NCBI GenBank assembly: GCA_034664165.1
Contig: JAXDIE010000049.1
Span: forward strand, 1-54,337
Reading direction: 5' to 3'
DNA length: 54,337 bases
Source of the DNA: JACCVG01 sp034664165
Lineage (GTDB): Bacteria > Actinomycetota > Thermoleophilia > Solirubrobacterales > Thermoleophilaceae
The position numbers were made by a program, and so were the translations under genes. Below are positions 47,744 through 54,337 of the stretch, piece after piece (the first letter of the stretch is position 1; every line of letters begins with the position of its first letter). Below the pieces are notes generated by a model. It did not search any database and had not been told where the DNA came from. It saw nothing but the letters and a program-made list of their open reading frames with translations.

Positions 47744-49921
47744 TCAGTCCGCCGGCCACTCCCAGCCGCCCAGGTAGGGCACGGCCTCGGGCGGCTCGTC
47801 GCGGCGCCACTCGGCCACGAACTCGTCGTATGGCTTCCCGCGCGCGAGGCGCGCCTTCCGCTCGGCCGCCCGCGCTGCCTCGGTGGCCTCGACATCCACG
47901 ATCAGCCGCTCGGCGTCGTAGACCACGTGGTAGACGTTCTCGGCCACCCATGGTGAGATCCGCTTCTCGCGCAGGTCCTTCATCACGTTCTGCGGGTCGC
48001 GGGTGAGCACGTCGCCGTAGCCGCCGCCTCCTCCGACCTGGAGGATCCAGAGGTCGCCCTCTGTGTTCAGGTCGGCCGAGGCCGAGCCGCGGCGGCTGTC
48101 GAAGGTGCCCGGAAGGCCGCCGTCGCTGTGCAGTTGGTCGGCGGTGTACGGGATCTCGTGCTGGCGCTCCATCAGCGCCTTGCGGACCTCCTCGGAGGAG
48201 GCCCCCTTGAACACGGTGAGCGGCGTCGAGGGGCCGCCGTAGCCGCCGAACATCCCCGGGATCGTCGGGAACTTCGAGCCGGTCGCCAGCGCGCCGTAGA
48301 ACCACTCGGGCACGCCCCAGACCATCGCCATGATCTCCGGCGAGCTGCCGCCGCGATGGCGGCCGTAACCATGGTTGTTCACGTTGAGCCGGCGGCTGAT
48401 CGTGAGCAGCGGCAGCTCGGTCTCGCGGTCCTCGATCTCGCCATAGTCCGCCATCGATGCGAAGAACGGCGCGCAGCTGTGCTCGCCGTCGCGGTCGCGG
48501 TGCGCGCCGCCGCCCATCGAGTTGATGTCGATCATCAGGTTGGCCTGCGGCATCCCCCACTGGTTGAGGCCGCCGTAGTAGAGCGACTGGGTCATGCCGA
48601 ACCAGGGCGCGATGATCTCGACGTCGCCGGGCCGGTTGAACGCCATCTTGGTCATGCAGACGTGCATCAGGGTCTGCCAGTTGCAGGCCGCGATCATGCC
48701 CAGCGCGTTGGGCGCCTCGGGCGGTGCGTGGGCGATCGAGCCCTCCTCGAACTCGAAGTCGACCGCGGCCACGAAGCCGGCGTTCCTCGGCAGGTCCGCC
48801 CAGAAGAACATCTGGAGGTTGTTCGCGAACGTGGACTTGGAGAACGTCGGCGCGGAGTTCATGGCCCGGTCGGGGATGAACGGAGCGGTGCCGTGCGTCC
48901 GGCAGATCACCTTGTCGCCGCGCTTCTCGAGCTCGAGCGCGAACTTCAGCATCCGGTCCTCGAGCAGCGAGGTGTCGCCGAAGTGAGTTGCGCGGTAGAT
49001 CCCGTCGGGGAACTCCGAGAAGCGTCGCTTGACCTCGGCCTCGGTGTCCTCCAATGCGCGCCGCATCATCGCCACCATCAGCAGGTCGGACTTCTCGTTC
49101 ATGATCTCGAGCACCTTGCTCTCGATCCTCATGCAGGCGGAGAGCTTGGCCCGCATGTCGATCAGCTGCATCAGCGGATCGCGCACGTTGTTCTGGAACA
49201 GGTTCACCACGTCGCGCCTGAAGTGGTAGTTCTCGGCGATCTTGATCGGCGAGATCTTCAGGCCCTCGTCGTATACCGAGATGGCGCTGGCGGAAAGGCC
49301 TCCGGGCTCGGTCGCGCCGTTCTCGCCCTCGTGGATCGTCGAGCCCGCCCAGCCGATCAATTTCTCGCCGGAGAAGATCGGGATCCAAAGGGTCTGATCT
49401 GCGTTGTGAACCCCTCCGTAGCGCGCATCGTTGTGGTAGAAGACATCGCCCGGCCGGACCCCCACGGTGGCCTCGCCGATCCAGTCCTTGACGATGTGCT
49501 TCAGGGGTGCCGAGGCGCACGCAGAAAACACCACCACGCCGCTGGAGCTGGCCAGGGCCAGGTCCCCGGAGGCGCTGTAGAGGGCGGTCGTGAGGTCGCC
49601 CCACTTGGCGCCCGGAGCGGCGCCGGTCTGCTCCAGCATCTCCTTGGCGGACTCGAGGATGACCTCTACGCGGTTCTGGGAGACGCGCAGGTCCACCGGA
49701 TCGAGATCCAGCGCCAGGGCCTCCTCCTCCAGCGGAGTTCGCGGGCTGAGCCTGTTGCTCACCATGATGTCGGGCGAGGGCCCGTACATCACCGGGCGCG
49801 CGTGTAGAAGCTCGGAGAAGAACGCGTCGGCGTCGATGTCGCGGACGGCTGCGGCCTCGGCGGCCTCCTTGCTCGCGGCCTCTGCAGCCATGTTCTCGGT
49901 AGTGGTGGGCGGGGGCTTCAT
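47744..49921 (-). CDS. HyuB-like subunit of ATP-dependent ketone carboxylase, 725 aa
   Basis: Hydantoinase B/oxoprolinase family subunit, close to the alpha-type chain of acetone/acetophenone carboxylases. ADQTLWIPIFSGEKLIGWAGSTIHEGE and GDVFYHNDARYGGVHNADQ show the HyuB metal-binding core (about residues 180-230), and MLKFALELEKRGDK, GGYGGPSTPL and GGGGGYGDVLTRDP are conserved later. The ATG at 49921 overlaps the HyuA-like stop (ATGA). Full-length (family roughly 700-770 aa). Would transfer activated CO2 to the enolate of a ketone. Last of four subunit genes; substrate unknown. Confidence 0.88.
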   Translation of the reverse strand: MKPPPTTTENMAAEAASKEAAEAAAVRDIDADAFFSELLHARPVMYGPSPDIMVSNRLSPRTPLEEEALALDLDPVDLRVSQNRVEVILESAKEMLEQTGAAPGAKWGDLTTALYSASGDLALASSSGVVVFSACASAPLKHIVKDWIGEATVGVRPGDVFYHNDARYGGVHNADQTLWIPIFSGEKLIGWAGSTIHEGENGATEPGGLSASAISVYDEGLKISPIKIAENYHFRRDVVNLFQNNVRDPLMQLIDMRAKLSACMRIESKVLEIMNEKSDLLMVAMMRRALEDTEAEVKRRFSEFPDGIYRATHFGDTSLLEDRMLKFALELEKRGDKVICRTHGTAPFIPDRAMNSAPTFSKSTFANNLQMFFWADLPRNAGFVAAVDFEFEEGSIAHAPPEAPNALGMIAACNWQTLMHVCMTKMAFNRPGDVEIIAPWFGMTQSLYYGGLNQWGMPQANLMIDINSMGGGAHRDRDGEHSCAPFFASMADYGEIEDRETELPLLTISRRLNVNNHGYGRHRGGSSPEIMAMVWGVPEWFYGALATGSKFPTIPGMFGGYGGPSTPLTVFKGASSEEVRKALMERQHEIPYTADQLHSDGGLPGTFDSRRGSASADLNTEGDLWILQVGGGGGYGDVLTRDPQNVMKDLREKRISPWVAENVYHVVYDAERLIVDVEATEAARAAERKARLARGKPYDEFVAEWRRDEPPEAVPYLGGWEWPAD

Positions 49922-52047
49922 CGCGAGTCCTCCTTGTCCAGCATCAGGAAACCGTGGCCGTTCATGGTTGCGGTCCATCCGGGCTCGACCAGGACCGTTG
50001 TGTCTCTGCCCTCGAGCACGGCGGGGCCCTCGACCCCGTCGCCGGCACCCAGCGCGTCGTAGTCGTAGACGGGAGTCGAGACGAAGCCCCCTTCGCCCTG
50101 CCAGTAACAGTCGCGCTCGCCCTTGAGCGCACCAGCGGCGCCACCGCCGGACTCCGGCAGCTCGGCCAGCTCGGGCACCGGGCGCGGCACGGACACCCGC
50201 AGGCGCAGGGTCTCGAGGGACACGCCGACCTCGCTGGTCAGGGCGAAGTCGCCGAAGCGGTCGGCGTACTCGGCGAAGTAGGCCTGCAGCACCGCGGCCA
50301 GGTCGCGCTTGTCGGTGATCCGGATGACCGGGCTCTTGATGGTCGTGACCTGGAGCTGGCCGCCCGAGCGCAGGTCGCACTCCAGCTGATAGACCAGATC
50401 GTCGGCCGCAAAGCCCTCGTCGCCGAAGTCCGAGCGCGCCTGCTCGGCGAATCCGTCGACTATCGAGTTGATCGTGTCGAAATCCTCGAACACCGTGCCG
50501 AACAGCGGGTTGTAGAGAACGAAGTGCTCCGAGCGTTCGTAGATATGCAGCGGCTCGAGACCGGCCGCCCCGGTGGCGGAGAACACAGGAGAGTTCGGTG
50601 GCACGACCGCGCGCCCGACCTGGAGCACGTCGGAATAGCCACATGCGTGCATCGGGCCCCCGCCGCCGAAGGAGAAGACCGTGAACTCGCTGGGGTCATA
50701 GCCCTTGAGCACGATCTCCTTGAACATGGCGTCGCCCATGTTGGCGTCGACCACCCGGCGGATCGCCGCGGCGGCCTCCTCGACGGAGGCGCCCATGGCG
50801 CGGCCGATGCGGCGCTCGATGGCGCGCTCCGCTCGCCGGCGGTCCAGGGTGAGCGAGCCCCCGTGGTAGTAGTCGGGGTTCAGGTAGCCCAGGACCAGGT
50901 TGGCGTCGGTAACCGTCGGCTCGTTGCCGCCCTGCCCGTAACAGGCCGGGCCAGGGGTGGAGCCCGCGCTGCGCGGCCCGACCGCCAGGCCGGTGTAGGG
51001 GTTGTGTGTCGCAATCGAACCGCCGCCGGCGCCCACGGCCTTGATGTCCATCATCGGCATCTGCACCAGCCAGCGGTCGATCACGGGGTTGAACTCGTAG
51101 AAGCGCACCGACCCCTTGACCACCACGCCGATGTCGAAGGAGGTGCCGCCCATGTCCGTGGTCACCACCTTGTCGAACTTGAAACGGTCGGCCATGTGGC
51201 GCGAGCCGTAGAGGCCGGCGACCGGGCCGGCGTGCACCGTCTTCAGCGGGGTGGTCCGCGAGAGGCCGCCCATGCCGCCGGAGTTGTGCACCAGCTGGAT
51301 CGAGCCCTGGTAGCCCATCCCGCGCAGCTCGTCACGCAGGTCGGACATGCGGTCGCCGGTGTAGCGGTGCAGGTACGCGTCGAGGATCGCAGTCATCGTG
51401 CGCACGTACTCGCCCGCGCGCTTTGACACCTCGTGGCTGAGGATCACCGGGAAACGGCCCAGGTAGGCGCCGGGGAACTCCTCCTCCACCACCTCGCGGA
51501 TCGCGATCTCGTGCTCGGGGTTCTTGAAGGCCCAGAGCAGGCTGACAACGAAGCCGCGGACGCCCTGGTCCACCAGGTCCAGCACGCGCTCGCGCACCTC
51601 CTCGCGGTCCAGCGGCATCACGACCTGGCCTTTGCAGTCAACGCGCTCGCGCACCCCTACGATCAGCTCGCGCGGGATCAGCGGCACCGGCCGCTGGGCC
51701 CTGGCCAGGTTGCGCGACTCCTGCTTGGGAAGGCCGTCGCCGTAGGAGCGGCAGCGCCCGATCGGCACGACGTCCTCGAAGCCCATCGTCGTGATCAGGC
51801 CCAGGCGCGGGCCCGTGCGCTCGATCAGCGCGTTGGTGCCAAGCGTGGTGGCGTACCTGATGGCGCCGGTGCGCCCGAGCAGCTCCTCGGAGCTGGTGTC
51901 GAAGGTGGTGGCAAGGTCGCCCACCGCCTTCATGAATCCCTGCGAGAGGTCGTGGTGGGTGGTCAGCGCCTTGGCCGATGCGGACGTTCCGTTGTCGGTC
52001 GCGTAGCAGTCCGTGAAGGTGCCGCCGATGTCGACGTTGATCTCCAT
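49918..52047 (-). CDS. HyuA-like subunit (709 aa) of ATP-dependent ketone carboxylase
   Basis: Hydantoinase A/oxoprolinase family subunit. The ATP-site phosphate loop is DIGGTFTDCY at the N-terminus; TTDMGGTSFDIGV and GAGGGSIA are the further nucleotide motifs (about residues 290-350), with PGPACYG shortly after. Size matches the larger HyuA-type chain. Overlaps the small-subunit stop by 1 nt (TGATG) and the HyuB-like gene by 4 nt. Phosphorylates or activates a ketone/bicarbonate as in acetone carboxylase beta. Confidence 0.9.
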   Translation of the reverse strand: MEINVDIGGTFTDCYATDNGTSASAKALTTHHDLSQGFMKAVGDLATTFDTSSEELLGRTGAIRYATTLGTNALIERTGPRLGLITTMGFEDVVPIGRCRSYGDGLPKQESRNLARAQRPVPLIPRELIVGVRERVDCKGQVVMPLDREEVRERVLDLVDQGVRGFVVSLLWAFKNPEHEIAIREVVEEEFPGAYLGRFPVILSHEVSKRAGEYVRTMTAILDAYLHRYTGDRMSDLRDELRGMGYQGSIQLVHNSGGMGGLSRTTPLKTVHAGPVAGLYGSRHMADRFKFDKVVTTDMGGTSFDIGVVVKGSVRFYEFNPVIDRWLVQMPMMDIKAVGAGGGSIATHNPYTGLAVGPRSAGSTPGPACYGQGGNEPTVTDANLVLGYLNPDYYHGGSLTLDRRRAERAIERRIGRAMGASVEEAAAAIRRVVDANMGDAMFKEIVLKGYDPSEFTVFSFGGGGPMHACGYSDVLQVGRAVVPPNSPVFSATGAAGLEPLHIYERSEHFVLYNPLFGTVFEDFDTINSIVDGFAEQARSDFGDEGFAADDLVYQLECDLRSGGQLQVTTIKSPVIRITDKRDLAAVLQAYFAEYADRFGDFALTSEVGVSLETLRLRVSVPRPVPELAELPESGGGAAGALKGERDCYWQGEGGFVSTPVYDYDALGAGDGVEGPAVLEGRDTTVLVEPGWTATMNGHGFLMLDKEDSR

Positions 52048-52439
52048 CAGGAGCCCTCTTCCTCGCCGGCGGTGGCCTTGTCTTCTTCACGGAGGCGCAG
52101 CTGACGCTCCTTCAGCGCGTCGATGTCGATGTCGATGTCGTGCAGCAGCGGGTGTCCCGGCGGCACGTACTCGGCCTCGATCTGGGTCGCGCAGGACGGG
52201 CAGTAGTACTCGACGATCCGGCACCAGTTGGGATCGGGCGCGTAGGAGTACTCGGAGTCGATCCGGGCCTCGTAGACCTCGCGGGGATCGCGGTTGTGCA
52301 CCAGCAGCCCGCGCTTGTAGTTCTCGCGGGCGCCGCCGATGCGGTGGTCGCACTCGCGGCAATGCCAGCTCTCCGTCTCGAGATCGATCTCCAGGTACTC
52401 CGTGATGACCTCACGCGTCAGTGACTCGGTGGCGCTCAT
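52047..52439 (-). CDS. Small Cys4 subunit of ketone carboxylase, 130 aa
   Basis: About 15 kDa, as expected for the small subunit (ApcB/AcxC-like). Two Cys pairs (CRECDH at about 27-32 and YYCPSCATQIE at about 78-88) form a likely zinc site, with DLETESWHCRECD and NYKRGLLVHNRDP typical of the family. The C-terminal acidic helix (IDALKERQLRLREEDKATA) is variable. Lies between the two HyuA-like genes, 3 nt after the first. Confidence 0.88.
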   Translation of the reverse strand: MSATESLTREVITEYLEIDLETESWHCRECDHRIGGARENYKRGLLVHNRDPREVYEARIDSEYSYAPDPNWCRIVEYYCPSCATQIEAEYVPPGHPLLHDIDIDIDALKERQLRLREEDKATAGEEEGS

Positions 52440-52442
52440 GTG

Positions 52443-54275
52443 TCAGCTCACCTTCCTGATGTGTCCGTTGCCGTACTTGTCGATCTCGAAGCCCCATCCA
52501 GGCGGGATCGCATAGGTCGTGTCCTCCGCGTCGATCACGGCCGGGCCCGCCAGGCTGGCCCCGGCGCCCAGACCGGCGGCGTCGTAGATCGCGGTGGCCA
52601 GTGGGCCGTCTCCCGGCCAGTGGACCTCACGCGTGCCGCGCGGCTCGGCCACCCCGGCTCCATTGGAGCTCTCGGAGAAGCCGTAGTGCTCGAGCCTGGC
52701 GGTGGCCTGGACCCGGGTGCAGGTGATCCCGTGCCTCTCCGCCGAGCCCACCTCCAGCTCGAGGTCGCCCTCGGCGAAGCCCTCGCTGCGCATGTCGCGG
52801 ATGGCGCGGGCCCGTAGTGCCGCCTCGGCGTCGGCCGACTCCGGGAGCACGTAGGTGTGCACCACGTCGGCCGACGATGCGCCGAAAGCGCTGAACACCG
52901 AGGCGAACGGCGGAGTGAGGATCTCGGTCACGCCCAGGAGGTCGGCGACCCCGGTTGCGTGTGCGGCGCCCGCGCCGCCATAGGCAAGCAGCGTGGTAGC
53001 GGCCGCGTCGAGGCCCCGGGCGTCCAGCTGGGCAGCGATCTGGTCGGCGGTGCGGGCGTGCAGCGTGGAGCGGATCCACGCCGCCACGACCATCGGCTCC
53101 TGCCCCAGCTCGGAGGCCAGCGCCGAGATGGCGCGCTCGGCTGCCTGGGAGTCGAGCTTCATGCGGCCGCCGAGGAAGCGGTCGGGGTCGATGATGCCGA
53201 GCATCACGTCGGCGTCGGTCACCGTCGGCTTGTCGCCGCCGAAGCCGAAGCAGGCCGGGCCAGGCTTGGCCCCCGCGCTCTGGGGACCCACCTTGAGCTC
53301 GCCGCCATCGATGTGCGCGATCGAGCCGCCGCCGGCGCCCAGGGCGAGGACCTCGGCCAGCGAGAAGGAGATCTCCACGTCCTCGACCCGTCCGTGCTCG
53401 GAGATGGGCGCGTGGCCGCCCGCGATGAACGAGACGTCGAGGCTGGTGCCGCCCATGTCGAAGGTCATCAGGTTGTCGAGGCCGTAGAGCCCTGCCATCA
53501 CCTCGGCGCCCATGAGCCCGGCCATCGGGCCCGAGTTGTAGGTGCGGCCGGCGATCGTCTTGGCCACGCGGGCACAGCCGCCGTCGTTGTGGACCACGAG
53601 CAGTGGGCGCATGTACCCGGAGTCGCGCAGGAAGTCCTCGGCGCGGTAGAGGTAGCGGGCCACGTCGGGATGCACGTACGCGTTGAACAGGGCCGTGGCG
53701 GTGCGCCTGAAGTCGTCGGGATCGGTCTCGATCTCGTGCGAGAGCAGGAGCGGGACGGAGTCCAGGCAGTGCTTTGGGTAGTGAGCGGTGAAACCGTCCA
53801 GAACCTCGCGCTCGCCGGCCGAGTCGCGGTCGGCGCCGGGCATCGCGCACACCAGCCCGCGCGCCGAGCGATCGAGCAGGTGCTTGGTGGCGGCCACGAT
53901 CTCGCGGTCGCCGTCGCCGCCGATCGAGGCGACCATGTCGCGCTCCAGGAAGCGCTCGAACACGGCCGAAGCCCGTTCGTCATCGCCGTAGAGGCTCTGG
54001 CCGTCGGCGCCCACGATCAGGCCCAGCTTGGGGCCCGAGCGCTGGATCACCGCGTTTGTCCCGACGGTGGTCGCGTAGCGGACACAGGTGGCCTCGGCCA
54101 AGAGTGCCCCCACGTCGATCCCGACCTCCTCGGCGCCGCGCTCAACGGCCTGCTGGAAGCACAGCGCCAGGTCGTGCGGAGTAGTCAGCACCTTGGCCCA
54201 GTGGGGCGTTCCGTCCCGGACCACGAACACATCGGTGAACGTCCCGCCGGTGTCGATGTCGATTGTGGTTCCCAT
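52443..54275 (-). CDS. Second HyuA-like subunit (610 aa) of ATP-dependent ketone carboxylase
   Basis: First gene of the operon inside the window. N-terminus IDIDTGGTFTDVFVVRDG has the phosphate loop. MTFDMGGTSLDVSFIAGG and GAGGGSIA (about residues 270-340) are the other nucleotide motifs; PGPACFGFGGDKP follows. At 610 aa it is shorter than the other HyuA-like chain, as for the smaller Apc subunit. ATG 54275 has AGGGAG upstream. The upstream 62 nt to the window edge hold no feature I can name. Confidence 0.9.
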   Translation of the reverse strand: MGTTIDIDTGGTFTDVFVVRDGTPHWAKVLTTPHDLALCFQQAVERGAEEVGIDVGALLAEATCVRYATTVGTNAVIQRSGPKLGLIVGADGQSLYGDDERASAVFERFLERDMVASIGGDGDREIVAATKHLLDRSARGLVCAMPGADRDSAGEREVLDGFTAHYPKHCLDSVPLLLSHEIETDPDDFRRTATALFNAYVHPDVARYLYRAEDFLRDSGYMRPLLVVHNDGGCARVAKTIAGRTYNSGPMAGLMGAEVMAGLYGLDNLMTFDMGGTSLDVSFIAGGHAPISEHGRVEDVEISFSLAEVLALGAGGGSIAHIDGGELKVGPQSAGAKPGPACFGFGGDKPTVTDADVMLGIIDPDRFLGGRMKLDSQAAERAISALASELGQEPMVVAAWIRSTLHARTADQIAAQLDARGLDAAATTLLAYGGAGAAHATGVADLLGVTEILTPPFASVFSAFGASSADVVHTYVLPESADAEAALRARAIRDMRSEGFAEGDLELEVGSAERHGITCTRVQATARLEHYGFSESSNGAGVAEPRGTREVHWPGDGPLATAIYDAAGLGAGASLAGPAVIDAEDTTYAIPPGWGFEIDKYGNGHIRKVS

Positions 54276-54337
54276 GGGGCTCCCTGGGTCGAAGGTGGAC
54301 CCGCCGCGCGCAGTCGCCGCAGGTTGACTCGACCCTA

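Noticed and set aside
47744..50644. Extending the HyuB-like gene upstream to 966 codons
   Set aside because: The extra N-terminal part is antisense-like Arg-rich sequence over the HyuA-like gene; ATG 49921 gives a proper start with ATGA coupling.
1..54337. Mobile elements, CRISPR arrays, tRNA or rRNA genes
   Set aside because: No transposase or integrase motifs, no spaced short repeats, and no tRNA T-loop/CCA or rRNA-like stretches were seen by eye; a tRNAscan/Infernal run would settle the RNA part.

Overview
The window is high-GC, gene-dense bacterial DNA with short intergenic gaps and many ATGA, GTGA or TTGA start/stop overlaps. It contains GTG and TTG starts, a high-affinity-type (group 1h) [NiFe] hydrogenase operon, FadE-like acyl-CoA dehydrogenase pairs and a PucR regulator. 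Together these suggest an actinobacterium, plausibly a soil Thermoleophilia (Solirubrobacterales/Gaiellales-like). The lineage is an inference; no rRNA or other marker gene is present. I see no tRNA, rRNA, CRISPR array, transposase or phage gene, so this looks like ordinary chromosome.

Layout. 1-6270: acyl/ketone catabolism, with a truncated acyl-CoA synthetase, a flavin monooxygenase with its TetR regulator, an alpha/beta hydrolase and two overlapping acyl-CoA dehydrogenases. 6314-10394: KdpE, a KdpD lacking its usual N-terminal sensor half, and a KimA-like K+ permease, all coupled. 10475-16446: MFS exporter, GreA, a Lys-rich secreted protein, 3-hydroxyacyl-CoA dehydrogenase and a TolB-like propeller protein. 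16500-18720: persulfide dioxygenase-rhodanese and TauE exporter, divergent. 18827-20478: P-II and AmtB, both with changed key residues. 20479-20934: non-coding, hairpin-rich gap. 20935-22650: FAD oxidoreductase and CsbD.

22707-37870 (minus strand) is one tightly packed hydrogenase operon of about 15 kb. It reads hypC, a second hypC-like gene, hypD, hypE, small subunit, large subunit, NifU/Rieske-like fusion, three proteins of unknown function, maturation protease, hypA, hypB, tandem-SIS protein, hypF, a 90-aa unknown and a Zn-alcohol dehydrogenase. A Crp/Fnr-family regulator diverges from it across a strong 26-bp dyad. The predicted product is a cytoplasmic H2-oxidising enzyme for scavenging trace hydrogen.

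38766-46800 is mixed: RibD-like reductase, an AlkZ-like protein, a small secreted protein, a LuxR-type HTH protein, a polar amino-acid ABC transporter, a PucR regulator, an enoyl-CoA hydratase and a BadH-like SDR. 46805-54275 (minus) is an ATP-dependent ketone carboxylase operon (HyuA-like, 15-kDa Cys4 subunit, HyuA-like, HyuB-like) in the size order I recall for acetophenone carboxylase, followed by two NTF2/SnoaL-like genes. Ketone carboxylation, monooxygenation and beta-oxidation genes across the window suggest use of ketones or alicyclic/aromatic acyl compounds, with H2 as an energy supplement.
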